Assembly (NCBI GenBank): GCA_018901125.1
Contig: JAHIFE010000147.1
Coordinates: 1-54,920, forward strand
Reading direction: 5' to 3'
From: Pseudomonadota bacterium
GTDB lineage: Bacteria > Desulfobacterota > Desulfobacteria > Desulfobacterales > RPRI01
Length of the DNA stretch: 54,920 nt
Below, one piece after another: positions 43,219 through 52,275 of the stretch (the stretch's first letter is position 1; each line of letters starts with the position of its first letter). The position numbers and the translations under genes were made by a program. The notes beneath the pieces are model-generated. The model was not told where the DNA came from, did not search any database, and saw only the letters and a program-made list of their open reading frames with translations.

Positions 43219-45877
43219 AATTTTTTATAAAATCCATCTCATCATATTTTGTTTTAAGCAGGCCGTTTAGTTTGGCGTCAAGAGCGGCCTGTAATATATT
43301 TTTATAAAGAGGCCCCGGTTCAAGACCCAGCGTTTTCAAGTCTTTTCCGGATACCGATAATTTTGTCATCCTGAGTCGTGTTATAAAAAACGATATCGCT
43401 TTTTTTGCTCTTTCCTTTTTTGTAATTGCCATCATATATAGTATAATCTCTATCCTGAATGGGGAAAGCATATTATAGAGCATACCGTTTGTTATGCTAT
43501 GGTCATTTTCAAGCTTGATAAGACATCGTTCTGCTTCAATTCGCTCTTCGCAGAAAATGCTCATTTGCTTAGGAGCGATTTCAAAACGAACGCATGCACT
43601 CTTTGTTAACTCTATTTTACAATGGCCGAAGAGCGCCAGAAAATAAACGGCCCACTTGATATACGATTCTTCAAGAAAAAGCAAATTGTACCATGAAACA
43701 ACCTGTTTTACAGAGTTTAGAGATAAATTGAGCTCATTATTAAGTGTTATTGATGGGTCGACTACTTTGAGAAGGTTATAATCGTTGAGCCTTATTATTG
43801 AAGATATTGGATTCTCCTCTTCAAGAATCTGACGAAGTTCCGAAAAGACTCTTCTGCCGCTAAGACGTTTGAAAAAATCCATTTTAACAGCATTTTCTAT
43901 CAATCCTGATGTAAGTTTACCTATTGCAAATCCGAATCGTTGTTCAAATCTAATGGCGCGGAATATACGGGTAGGATCTTCCACAAAACTTAAATTATGT
44001 AAAACTTTAATTGCCTTTCCTTTAATATCTTTTTGCGCCGCAAAAAAATCTATGAGGGTTCCGAATTTTTCAGGATTTAACTGTATCGCCATTGTATTTA
44101 TTGTAAAATCTCTCCTGAAAAGATCAAGTTTTATCGAGCTCATCTCAACAGTGGGAAGAGCAGCCGGAAACTTGTAATATTCCATTCTGGCGGAAGCAAT
44201 ATCTATTTTGAAACCATCAGGAAAAATAACTACGGCAGTTCCGAATTTTTCGTATATGTGTGTGCGCGCACCTACCAGAGGTGCATATTTTTTTGCAAAC
44301 GCAATTCCATCTCCTTCTACTACAATATCAATATCTTCATTTTTTCTGTAAAGTAAAAGATCACGGACAAATCCACCAATTACATAAGCTCGGAACCCTG
44401 TTTCAGTTGCAACTTTTCCTATGGTTTTTAATATTTCTATAAGGTGTTTTGAAAGCCGCTCTTCAATAAATTTTAATATATTTCTTGTGCGGGCATGAGC
44501 ACGTTCACCAGGCTGATCGGAAAGTTCGGAATTTTTTTGCTGGGACTGCCTTACAAGTATGTTTAAAAGATCTGTCCTGGTTACAACTCCTGTTATAACA
44601 TCTTTATCAATAACGGGAAGGATACGCTGTTTGTTTTCAATTATTTTATTTTGAATTTCCAGAAGTTCCGCTTCCGGCCCAACTGAGGCTACCTCAGTTG
44701 TCATATATTCTTTAACCATTACGGAATCAAGTTTATGATAAAGCGCTTTTTCTATAACCTGGCGGGTTATGTAGCCAATCAGTTCCTCCCGGCCGTCTTT
44801 TTTTTCCGTAACAAGAAGTGCATTGATGTTATAGCGTGTAAGAATACTGCTTGCATCCTTGCATGAGACCTCGCCGCTTACGGTAATTGGAGGAGAAGAC
44901 ATGAGCTGTTTCGCCGTTCTTCTCGTTCTGATGTTTTCGTACAGAATTTTTATAAGGTTCTGTTCAACTTGTGTTACAGTTTCACCTTTAATAGTTGCTG
45001 ATGCCGCAAATGTATGGCCTCCTCCACCCAAGTGAGATAGGATTGTCCCTACATCCACTTCCTGCATTCTGCTTCTGGCAACAACATATACTTTATTTTC
45101 CATCATTGCTATAGCAAATATGGCATCTATCTCTTCCATTCTGGCCATTTTATGAACCAGAAATGAAAAGTCATTGATATAGGTATCTGTCGATATAGTA
45201 GTAACAACGACTTCCACACCATTTATGCTGTGCCTCGTTGAGGCTAGTATCATGTCATTTAAAAGCGATATTTGTTTTGGGCTTATTTCACGTGAAATAA
45301 GGTTTGAAATTATATTCAGATCCGCTCCCTTGGAAAGCAGGAAAGCGGCAGCTTTAAAATCATCTTCAGTGGTTGACGGAAATATAAAAGAACCGGTATC
45401 CTCATATATGCCAAGACACATTATCGTTGCTTCATCAGCTGAAATTTCAATCTTTTTTTCTTCTAATATTTGCGTAAGAATTGTAACTGTTGACCCTGTC
45501 TGCCGGTAAACTTCAAAGCTGCCTTTTATGTCATTTGCTGAGGGCGGATGATGATCATATATGTGTATATCAATATCCTTTCGGTCAAGAAGCAAAGATA
45601 ACTTACCGATTCTGCCGGGTTGTCTGGTATCCACCAATACAAGTCTTTTGACATTTGGAAAATCTATCTTTTTAATATCCGCCATATTAAAAAGATAAAC
45701 CATTGATTCAACAAAAAAATTCCTTAAATTTTTTTCCTGTAAACCTGGAAAAACGACAATGGAGCCCGGATATATTTTCTGCGCCGCAAGCATGGAAGCT
45801 ATGGCGTCGAAATCGGCGCTAACATGTGTGGTTACAACCGTAATTCCTTCATTGCCGGGATTTTCGCCAGCTTCCAT
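43211..45877 (-). CDS. DHH-CBS-tRNA nucleotidyltransferase (A-adding type) fusion
   Basis: An 888-residue fusion. Residues 1-320: DHH phosphoesterase domain with DHH at 108-110 and a DHHA1 part ending in GGGGHTFAAS. Residues about 325-450: a pair of CBS domains. Residues about 470-888: class II tRNA nucleotidyltransferase/poly(A) polymerase with GGFVRDLL, the DIDIV acidic pair, RRDFTINTMAI and the RAIRFEQRFGF motif. Proteins of this build in Aquifex-like and delta-proteobacterial species add the terminal A of CCA while a separate enzyme adds CC. The exact activity cannot be read here. The N-terminal 35 codons have a degraded copy at 47803-47905. Confidence 0.93.
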   Translation of the reverse strand: MEAGENPGNEGITVVTTHVSADFDAIASMLAAQKIYPGSIVVFPGLQEKNLRNFFVESMVYLFNMADIKKIDFPNVKRLVLVDTRQPGRIGKLSLLLDRKDIDIHIYDHHPPSANDIKGSFEVYRQTGSTVTILTQILEEKKIEISADEATIMCLGIYEDTGSFIFPSTTEDDFKAAAFLLSKGADLNIISNLISREISPKQISLLNDMILASTRHSINGVEVVVTTISTDTYINDFSFLVHKMARMEEIDAIFAIAMMENKVYVVARSRMQEVDVGTILSHLGGGGHTFAASATIKGETVTQVEQNLIKILYENIRTRRTAKQLMSSPPITVSGEVSCKDASSILTRYNINALLVTEKKDGREELIGYITRQVIEKALYHKLDSVMVKEYMTTEVASVGPEAELLEIQNKIIENKQRILPVIDKDVITGVVTRTDLLNILVRQSQQKNSELSDQPGERAHARTRNILKFIEERLSKHLIEILKTIGKVATETGFRAYVIGGFVRDLLLYRKNEDIDIVVEGDGIAFAKKYAPLVGARTHIYEKFGTAVVIFPDGFKIDIASARMEYYKFPAALPTVEMSSIKLDLFRRDFTINTMAIQLNPEKFGTLIDFFAAQKDIKGKAIKVLHNLSFVEDPTRIFRAIRFEQRFGFAIGKLTSGLIENAVKMDFFKRLSGRRVFSELRQILEEENPISSIIRLNDYNLLKVVDPSITLNNELNLSLNSVKQVVSWYNLLFLEESYIKWAVYFLALFGHCKIELTKSACVRFEIAPKQMSIFCEERIEAERCLIKLENDHSITNGMLYNMLSPFRIEIILYMMAITKKERAKKAISFFITRLRMTKLSVSGKDLKTLGLEPGPLYKNILQAALDAKLNGLLKTKYDEMDFIKNYV

Positions 45878-45911
45878 AACAATTTTTCCTTATTAGCATC
45901 CCTTTTCATAT

Positions 45912-45929
45912 AAGCTTTAGCTAAAGCTT
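45912..45929. other. 18-bp perfect palindrome
   Basis: AAGCTTTAGCTAAAGCTT is fully self-complementary. It lies 35 bp upstream of the DHH-nucleotidyltransferase start and 80 bp after the stop of the flavoprotein gene, so it could be an operator or a weak transcript-end hairpin. Confidence 0.4.
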
Positions 45930-46008
45930 TTGACAAATTCACTCAACACTTTTTCCCAAACCCCGATCCCTAAACCCTGCCCCCTGATCCCTGTTTACAT
46001 TCTGATTT

Positions 46009-47625
46009 CTATCCCGTTTGCTTTGCGGCATGTTCACCAGCCATATAAGCGGTTGTCATGGAGCCGCCTGAACACCATACAGCCGGAGGTGCAAACGTAC
46101 CTTCACCGGCGCCTCCGCCTGCTGTGAAAAAAGTTGCATAAAGTCCCGGAATAATATTCTGCTTCACATCAAGCACCTGCATATTATGATTCACCCGCAG
46201 GCCGCATGAGGTAGAGCCCATGCTGCAACCTATTTTAGTGCCATAAAATGGTGGATCCTGGACCGGTATTAAATGCTGAGGCAAAGTTCCGAACTCCGGA
46301 TCTGCCCCGGCTTTACAATAGCCGTTCCATTTTTCAACCGCTGCTTTAAATCTTGCCGGATCAAGCCCCAGGTTTACGGCCAAACCTTCAAGCGTATCAG
46401 AGCTTTTTATTGCTCCCATGGCAATAGCTTCTTTTACTCTTACCTTCCAGTCCGCACTGGCCAGCTTTGGGTCAAACCAATCTTTCATAAGCGGTAAATC
46501 AGGAGTTATCGGCTCCTTACTGCCCATAGGCTTAAGTTTCCATATGTTCTCTTCGTAATTATTATCAAAAATCACATACGCCCGATTTCCCGGCTGAGCC
46601 ATTATCGCAGCCGGTCTGGAAAAAAACTGCAAGGGAGAACTGCTTATATCCATAAATCTTTCACAGGCCTTGTTTAAGTGAAGCCATGCACCCCTTGCCA
46701 GCTGTATATCACCGGAGGTTAAAAACCGGAACCAAGGACCGTTTACTTCCGAAAAATCTATTCCTCCGTCAAATCCGGAAAAAGAGTCATAACCTGACAT
46801 GTCTGCCCCAACTCCCTGTCCCATCCTGATACATTCTCCGGTATCGGAAGGCAAAGCCATTGATACGCTGCCGACTCCTTTATAAGCTGTGGGCACATAT
46901 TTTTTGAGCATATTTTTATTGTGGGAAAAACCTCCTGCAGAAAGAATCACAGCCTTATTGGCTTTAATGAATATGGTAGTGTTTCCCGGGGATCGGATAG
47001 CTTTAACCCCAACGATTCTGCCCTTATCCATCACAAGCGCAACCACCTTGGTATTTAATATGGTTTTTCCGCCTTTTTCATTCATGTATGCATAGGCGGC
47101 ATTTATTGCTCCTCTCAATGCTGCATGGCCACGGTGTTCGGGGTCTTCCTTGAATGAGGGAGAATAAACTGTCCCAAAAGGATTTGTAGTCCACTCTACA
47201 CCGATGTCTGCGAGCCAATCCACCATTTCACCGCATTTAATTATTGTTGCACGGGTCAAGGCTTCATTCACCGTATAACCCGATTGTTCAACGGCTTTCC
47301 GTACGGCTTCTTCCAGATTGAAAGTAGGAGCGCCAGCCACCCTGGGTACTTTTTTGGCTCCAAAAGCCATCAGAGCACCCGCATGCCATGTGGTTCCGCC
47401 TACCTGCGGCATTTTCTCCACTGCAATCACCGAGTTTCCCATCTGGGCAGCCTTTGCAGCGCCGATAACACCACCGCCTAATCCGACTACTACAATATCC
47501 GCCTGCTCATCCCACACTGAAGGAGGACCTACCGGAGGAATAGGTCTGACGTCATCCGGATCAACCGGTTGGCAACTCTCTGGTATAGGTTTGGATAAAC
47601 CTGACTTATTTTCGTTTTCTTTCAT
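46009..47625 (-). CDS. FAD-dependent reductase-like flavoprotein, copy without Tat signal
   Basis: A 538-residue flavoprotein of the fumarate reductase/flavocytochrome c flavin-subunit family. The FAD motif VVVGLGGGVIGAA (about residue 46), GGTTWHAG, and the C-terminal phrase IIPGLYATFFTAGGGAGEG are present. The active-site Arg motif may be LARGAW. The HPT motif and the usual second His of fumarate reductases are absent. It begins MKENENKSGLSKP, exactly the start of its paralogue at 48601-50337 with the Tat signal cut out, so it is probably cytoplasmic. An AAAGGAGA ribosome-binding site precedes it. Substrate unknown. Confidence 0.85.
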   Translation of the reverse strand: MKENENKSGLSKPIPESCQPVDPDDVRPIPPVGPPSVWDEQADIVVVGLGGGVIGAAKAAQMGNSVIAVEKMPQVGGTTWHAGALMAFGAKKVPRVAGAPTFNLEEAVRKAVEQSGYTVNEALTRATIIKCGEMVDWLADIGVEWTTNPFGTVYSPSFKEDPEHRGHAALRGAINAAYAYMNEKGGKTILNTKVVALVMDKGRIVGVKAIRSPGNTTIFIKANKAVILSAGGFSHNKNMLKKYVPTAYKGVGSVSMALPSDTGECIRMGQGVGADMSGYDSFSGFDGGIDFSEVNGPWFRFLTSGDIQLARGAWLHLNKACERFMDISSSPLQFFSRPAAIMAQPGNRAYVIFDNNYEENIWKLKPMGSKEPITPDLPLMKDWFDPKLASADWKVRVKEAIAMGAIKSSDTLEGLAVNLGLDPARFKAAVEKWNGYCKAGADPEFGTLPQHLIPVQDPPFYGTKIGCSMGSTSCGLRVNHNMQVLDVKQNIIPGLYATFFTAGGGAGEGTFAPPAVWCSGGSMTTAYMAGEHAAKQTG

Positions 47626-47910
47626 CTTCTTTCTCCTTTATGATCGCGATAAACAGATAACTCGTTTAAATGCCAGATGGTAAGCAGGAAACAAATTGAT
47701 GCGGATTATCCCAAAATACCTTTGCTAAGTCAATGTTGTTATTAATTCTTTTATCGGTTCTCCCCGAAAAGTAAATTCGAAGATATTATAAACAATAGAG
47801 CCTGCTATGGAATTTATGGCGTCAAAATCAAAGCTAATATGTGTGGAACCGTACTTCAATCATTACCGGATTTTTTAGCCTGCTTCCATTACAACTTTTC
47901 CTTTTATATT
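47626..47910. other. Duplicated upstream region of the flavoprotein gene
   Basis: No gene. The first about 150 bp (47637-47790) resemble the sequence upstream of the second flavoprotein gene (50340-50500), including a shared stretch around CAAATTGATGCGGATTATCC. The last about 100 bp are the fossil 5' end of the DHH-nucleotidyltransferase gene. Confidence 0.7.
47803..47905 (-). pseudogene. Fossil 5' end of the DHH-nucleotidyltransferase gene
   Basis: This stretch matches, with many substitutions and small indels, the region 45786-45896 around the start of the intact gene. The shared order of blocks (TATGGCGTC.AAATC, GCTAA.ATGTGTGG, GCTTCCAT.ACAA.TTTTCCTT) is unmistakable. It is too short and damaged to encode anything. 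It marks the edge of a tandem duplication. Confidence 0.75.
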
Positions 47911-48399
47911 CTAGTTCATCGATGTGTGACAGGAAACACAAAACTCATCCGGAGATTTAGCCGCGTGCACCTTATGACAAATAAAGCAATCAATCTCGCC
48001 ATAGTGCGAATCATGCGGGTTTAAGCGCGTCCTGCCCTTTGTCAGCTCAATAATGTCCTTATAATTTCCATGGCATTTAAAACAAAGTGCGCTGGAATAC
48101 TTTTGTGACGGTACAGGTGGTTTGGTATCAACTTCCTCATGCGCTTTTTGCAAGTCTTTTATATCATGACAATCCGAACAGGTATTTCCGGCAGCGGCAT
48201 GGCCAGAGGCCAGCAAGGTGGAATCCGTCATTGATTTTACTTCGGCGGCGTGACAGTCGGCGCAACGTGCATCTTGATTCCATAAAAAGTGAGAATTATC
48301 CGAAAGCGGCTTTTCTGATATTACCGCTTTACGATTACAAGCAGCACCCAGCAATATCGAAATCAATAATACAGCAATAAACAATATCATTTTTTTCAA
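47911..48399 (-). CDS. Pentaheme c-type cytochrome, lipoprotein
   Basis: A 162-residue exported cytochrome with five CxxCH haem sites (CADCH, CSDCH, CFKCH, CFICH, CVSCH). The TTG at 48399 is preferred because AGGGGAG lies 8 bases before it; an ATG at 48390 is possible, and a longer frame from 48447 is not supported. The signal ends in a lipobox LGAAC. Set beside the Tat-signal flavoprotein gene, it is the probable electron donor, as in flavocytochrome c or methacrylate-reductase-type pairs where flavin and haem subunits are separate. The pairing is inferred. Confidence 0.85.
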   Translation of the reverse strand: MKKMILFIAVLLISILLGAACNRKAVISEKPLSDNSHFLWNQDARCADCHAAEVKSMTDSTLLASGHAAAGNTCSDCHDIKDLQKAHEEVDTKPPVPSQKYSSALCFKCHGNYKDIIELTKGRTRLNPHDSHYGEIDCFICHKVHAAKSPDEFCVSCHTSMN

Positions 48400-48443
48400 C
48401 TCGGCATCTCCCCTGTTTTTCCAATTAAGATTAATACCAAACC

Positions 48444-48540
48444 GCATTCAAATTATAGCTGCGTTGGCTTCATAGGTTCTGTTCCCGGCTTATTACATTT
48501 TCGCCTGAGAGCAGAAGCGCCTTGCTATCTTTTTGAATGC
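48444..48540. repeat. MITE-like element with 9-bp terminal inverted repeats
   Basis: GCATTCAAA at 48444-48452 is matched by TTTGAATGC at 48532-48540. A related left part, about 40 bp with several mismatches, occurs at 51133-51172. No coding content. Confidence 0.6.
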
Positions 48541-48600
48541 AACTTGGAATATGCTGTCTTTTTCTTCCGGCTGCAAAACAATTTCTTTTTCGCCAGTTTT

Positions 48601-50337
48601 TTATCCAGCCTGCTTTGCGGCATGTTCACCTGCCATGTAAGCAGTTGTCATGGAACCGCCTGCACACCATACAACCGGATTTCCAAAACCAATTTCTCCT
48701 GCACCTCCACCTGCCGTGAAATATGTGGCATAAAGTCCAGGAATAATATTCTGGTTCACATCAAGTACCTGCATATTTTGATTCACCCGCAGGCCGCATG
48801 AGGTTGAGCCCATACTACAACCTATTTTAGTGCCATAAAATGGTGGATCCTGAACAGGTATTAAATACTGAGGCAATTCTCCGAATTCCGGATCTGTCCC
48901 GGCTTTACAGTAGCTGTTCCATTTCATAACCGCAGCTTTAAATCTTGCAGGTTCAAGCCCCAGCTTTACGGCCAGACCTTCAAGCGTATCAGAGCTTTTT
49001 ATTGCTCCCATGGCAATAGCTTCTTTTGCTCTGATCTTCCAGTCCGCACTGCCAAGTCTTGGGATAAACCAGTCATTCATAAGCGGCAAATCAGGAGTTA
49101 CCGGCACTTTACAACCAACTGGCTTAAGTTTCCATATATTTTCTTCATAATTTTTATCGAAGATAACATACGCCCTATTACCCGGCTGAGCCATGATTGC
49201 TGCCGGTCTGGCAAAAAACTGCATAGGAGAGCTGCTTATATTCATGAATCTTTCACATGACTTGTTTAGATGAAGCCATGCTCCCCTTGCCAACTGGATA
49301 TCACCGGAATACAAATATCGAAACCACGGGCCGTTTACTTCTGAAAAATCTATTCCTCCATCAAATCCGGTAAATGTGTCGTAACCCGCCAAGTCTGCCC
49401 CTACCCCCTGTCCCATCCTGATACATTCTCCGGTATTGGAAGGCAGAGCCATTGATACACTGCCGACTCCATTATAGGCGCTGGGCACATATTTTTTAAG
49501 CATATTTTTATTATGCGAAAAACCTCCTGCAGAAAGAATCACAGCCTTATTAGCCTTAATAAATATAGTATTGTCTTTAAGCAATCCAGTGGCTTTAACC
49601 CCAACGATTCTGCCTTTATCTATCACAAGCGCAACCACCTTGGTATTTAATATGGTTTTTCCGCCTTTTTTATTCATATATGCATAGGCGGCATTTATAG
49701 CTCCCCTCATCGCTGCATGGCCAAGATGCTTCGGATCATCTTTGAATTCGGGAGAATATGCTGTTCCAAAAAGATTTGTAGACCACTCGACACCGAGATC
49801 TGTGAGCCAATCAACCATTTCACCACACTTAATTATTGTTGCACGAGTCAAGGCTTCATTTAACGTAAACCGTGATTCTACAACGGCTTTCCGTAAAGCC
49901 TTTTCCAGGTCAAAAGCAGGAGCGCCCGGCGCCTTAGGTATTTTTTTAGCTCCAAAAGTCAGCAGGACACCTGCATGCCATGTAGTTCCGCCTACCAACG
50001 ACATTTTTTCAACTGCAATTACGGAGCTTCCCATCTGGGCGGCCTTTGCTGCGCCAACAACACCCCCTCCTAAGCCAACTACTACAATATCCGCCTGCTC
50101 ATCCCATACCGCGGGAGGACCTACCGGGGGAATAGGTTTGACATCATCCTGATCAACCGGTTGGCAATCTCCCGTTACCGGTTTAGATGAAGCTGTACTT
50201 GCTATAGCCTTAGAGGCAGCACCTGAGCTAAGAAGTGATGCAGAACCCAAAACAGCACCGCCAACTGCGAGTTCGACATTCTTTAAAAAATCTCTGCGAG
50301 ACAGTCCAGACTTGTTTTCCTTTTTGTTTTCTTTCAT
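48601..50337 (-). CDS. FAD-dependent reductase-like flavoprotein with Tat signal
   Basis: A 578-residue flavoprotein, about 85 percent identical by eye to the gene at 46009-47625. A Tat signal SRRDFLKN (residues about 13-20) followed by a hydrophobic stretch directs folded, FAD-loaded export. The FAD motif VVVGLGGGVVGAA lies near residue 87. As in its paralogue, the fumarate-reductase HPT motif is replaced (YDTFTGFDGG) and the C-terminal site reads GSTSCGLRVN without His, so a dicarboxylate substrate is unlikely; an enoate or other unsaturated acid is possible. The pentaheme cytochrome gene lies downstream on the same strand. Confidence 0.88.
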   Translation of the reverse strand: MKENKKENKSGLSRRDFLKNVELAVGGAVLGSASLLSSGAASKAIASTASSKPVTGDCQPVDQDDVKPIPPVGPPAVWDEQADIVVVGLGGGVVGAAKAAQMGSSVIAVEKMSLVGGTTWHAGVLLTFGAKKIPKAPGAPAFDLEKALRKAVVESRFTLNEALTRATIIKCGEMVDWLTDLGVEWSTNLFGTAYSPEFKDDPKHLGHAAMRGAINAAYAYMNKKGGKTILNTKVVALVIDKGRIVGVKATGLLKDNTIFIKANKAVILSAGGFSHNKNMLKKYVPSAYNGVGSVSMALPSNTGECIRMGQGVGADLAGYDTFTGFDGGIDFSEVNGPWFRYLYSGDIQLARGAWLHLNKSCERFMNISSSPMQFFARPAAIMAQPGNRAYVIFDKNYEENIWKLKPVGCKVPVTPDLPLMNDWFIPRLGSADWKIRAKEAIAMGAIKSSDTLEGLAVKLGLEPARFKAAVMKWNSYCKAGTDPEFGELPQYLIPVQDPPFYGTKIGCSMGSTSCGLRVNQNMQVLDVNQNIIPGLYATYFTAGGGAGEIGFGNPVVWCAGGSMTTAYMAGEHAAKQAG

Positions 50338-50612
50338 CCTATACCCCCTTTATGCCCGAAATGAGCAGATAACTCGCATACATGCCAACATGTTAAACAG
50401 GAAACAAATTGATGCGGATTATCCCAAAATGCCTTTGCTAAGTCAACGTTGTTATTAACTCTTTCATAGATTCTCGCAGATGGGTAAACTCTAAGGTATT
50501 ATTGAACAACGCGATCCGCGCATAGCATCTGCTATGGATGGTTTGAGACAATTTCATACCGGTGATTTACCGATGGCCGGATAGAAACCATAGCGTGTCA
50601 AAGACAGGCTGG
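50338..50612. other. Upstream region of the Tat-signal flavoprotein gene
   Basis: No gene in these 275 bp. About 150 bp nearest the flavoprotein gene are duplicated upstream of the other copy (47637-47790), so the promoter region was part of the duplication. Confidence 0.6.
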
Positions 50613-51056
50613 TCAGGGATTTAGCAATTTAAATCCAAGATCGGGATCAAAAACCCGTTTTCCGGTAGTATCAACGAGTTCGAATATAATAATTTCCATA
50701 ATCTGCCACACTTTTACACCACTACGTACACAGCCGGTTATAGTATTTGCGTTTCTTCCGCAGGCCATATGCATATGGATGACAGGATTGCCATCATCAT
50801 CAGGAAACAAGGTCCCGGTTCCTGTAATTTCATGAACATTATCAAGAATGTGCTCCATGGGATTGACCGGTTTTGCCTTACCGTTTTCAGGACCTACAAC
50901 AAGCTTACTCCCTTCATTTGCTCCACCTATAATAATCATTGCAGCGGCTGTTATGGACTGCTTTATGGCAAATTTTTCAATTTCTTCATGAACTGTTTCC
51001 CCGTCCTCAAGGCGTACCACAAAAATCCGGCCCTGTTTTGCTTCTGAATATTTCAT
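50613..51056 (-). CDS. PPC/DUF296-domain protein
   Basis: A 147-residue single-domain protein of the PPC (plant and prokaryote conserved) family. The metal-site phrase HMHMACGR (about residues 94-101), the preceding GTGTLFPDDDGNP loop and the N-terminal RLEDGETV are characteristic. Members form trimers; some are DNA-binding, but most bacterial ones have no proven function. It stands alone on the minus strand. Confidence 0.88.
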   Translation of the reverse strand: MKYSEAKQGRIFVVRLEDGETVHEEIEKFAIKQSITAAAMIIIGGANEGSKLVVGPENGKAKPVNPMEHILDNVHEITGTGTLFPDDDGNPVIHMHMACGRNANTITGCVRSGVKVWQIMEIIIFELVDTTGKRVFDPDLGFKLLNP

Positions 51057-51132
51057 ATTAAACCTGTATCTCCCTCAAATTATATGATCGACATCTCTAT
51101 TCTACAAGTCAACAAGTGTGTCATATCAAGTC

Positions 51133-51172
51133 GCATTCAAATTCTATCTGCGTTGGCTTTGTCGGTTCTGTC
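51133..51172. repeat. Partial copy of the 48444 repeat
   Basis: About 40 bp resembling 48444-48483 (GCATTCAAATT, CTGCGTTGGCTT, GGTTCTGT blocks shared). The right inverted end is missing. A GTTGGCT/AGCCAAC hairpin follows within 30 bp. Confidence 0.55.
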
Positions 51173-51303
51173 CTTGACGTAGCCAACCGGGGGTCAGTCG
51201 TTCGTCGAAAAGGGGTGAAAAAATAGAAAGAGACAATCCGTTTTAGCTAATAGATGAGAAATGAATAAAATCATAGCATGCCCCCATTTCCCTTCTGAAA
51301 GTT

Positions 51304-51636
51304 TTAATTTGCATATATAATTTTCCCGGCATGTGCATATTCGGCGATAAGAGTTGTTTTATTCTCATATTCTTCCGGTGTTATAGTAATGATATCGAGG
51401 GGAACAATGAATTTTCTGATCGTTCTGATTTCGGCGTCCTTTGTCATATCTGCGCGTTTAAAAATGTTCTTCCGTTTGAAATCTTCTGAAACAACAATGA
51501 TGTCTATATCACTTTCTTCCGTTTCTGTACCCCTGGCCTGTGAACCAAAGACAATGATCTTGGAGATATTCAGTTTTTTTTCTTTTAAACAATCATAGAA
51601 AAATTGGATTACTTCCTCAGCTCTTTTTTGAGCCAT
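51304..51636 (-). CDS. MNT-type nucleotidyltransferase (antitoxin candidate)
   Basis: A 110-residue minimal nucleotidyltransferase. The active-site motif GSQARGTETEESDIDIIVV (GS-x-DxD type, about residues 32-50) is intact. In known HEPN/MNT pairs the MNT protein modifies and silences the HEPN RNase. The gene overlaps the HEPN gene by 28 bp, so they form an operon with HEPN first. Start ATG at 51636. Confidence 0.88.
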   Translation of the reverse strand: MAQKRAEEVIQFFYDCLKEKKLNISKIIVFGSQARGTETEESDIDIIVVSEDFKRKNIFKRADMTKDAEIRTIRKFIVPLDIITITPEEYENKTTLIAEYAHAGKIIYAN

Positions 51637-51996
51637 TTTAATACCTCCTTGCTCTGAACGAGTAATGTTTCGGTTTTTCGCCTCGGGTAATTTTTTTGCA
51701 TTTGTTTCAGATCTTCGGGATAACGTGTCGGAATGCTCGCCCTGTTGAGAGAAAAAACCGCCTCATATAGGTCATCCGGTAACGTTAACCCAACTGCCTC
51801 AATAAGAAAAAGAAGATTATGGACTTTCGGTGGAACAGTGCCGAGTTTCTTTTGGTATAATCCTTTAAGGACCTTCTCAATAGATAAATGGCACATAAAA
51901 ACAACATAAATATACCTCCTGGCAACAAACATGGCTTCCGCAGTCTTTATGTCATAATCTTGATTGCGTTAACCATTCTTCATGTCCTTTGGCCAT
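51609..51996 (-). pseudogene. HEPN-domain protein with an early frameshift (toxin partner)
   Basis: From an ATG at 51996 (good AGGAG ribosome-binding site) the frame reads MAKGHEEWLTQSR and then stops. One base later in the next frame comes YDIKTAEAMFVARRYIY, the normal continuation of a HEPN domain with CHLSIEKVLKGLY and VHNLLFL. One extra base in TCAAGAT near 51960 explains it. The remaining open part, from an internal ATG at 51932, is 107 residues without the first helix. It is either a true inactivating mutation or a sequencing error; the MNT partner is intact. Confidence 0.75.
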
Positions 51997-52275
51997 CCTC
52001 GTTTCTCCTTATTGGATTATTATAACCTTCACGACATATTTATCAACACGTTTTAAGCTTCAGACATAATTCCCGATCAAGAGCAGTATTAGGGTCGTAT
52101 GTGGTAGCGGCTGAAGTTCTTCACGAAATTCTCGAAGTAAATCTAAAGGTCAAAGACCACCTTGTATATCGTAAGATGCTCGTACTGGGCCATAACAAAA
52201 ATCCCGCAAAATCGTCCAGGGGCTTCGCCCCTGGACACAAAATAAACAAAGAATCAAATGATCAAATAACCGACA
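51997..52275. other. Intergenic stretch with an inverted repeat
   Basis: No gene is supported in these 279 bp. A perfect 10-bp inverted repeat lies at 52214-52236 (GTCCAGGGGC, TTC loop, GCCCCTGGAC) without a T-run, a common kind of dispersed hairpin. Confidence 0.5.
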
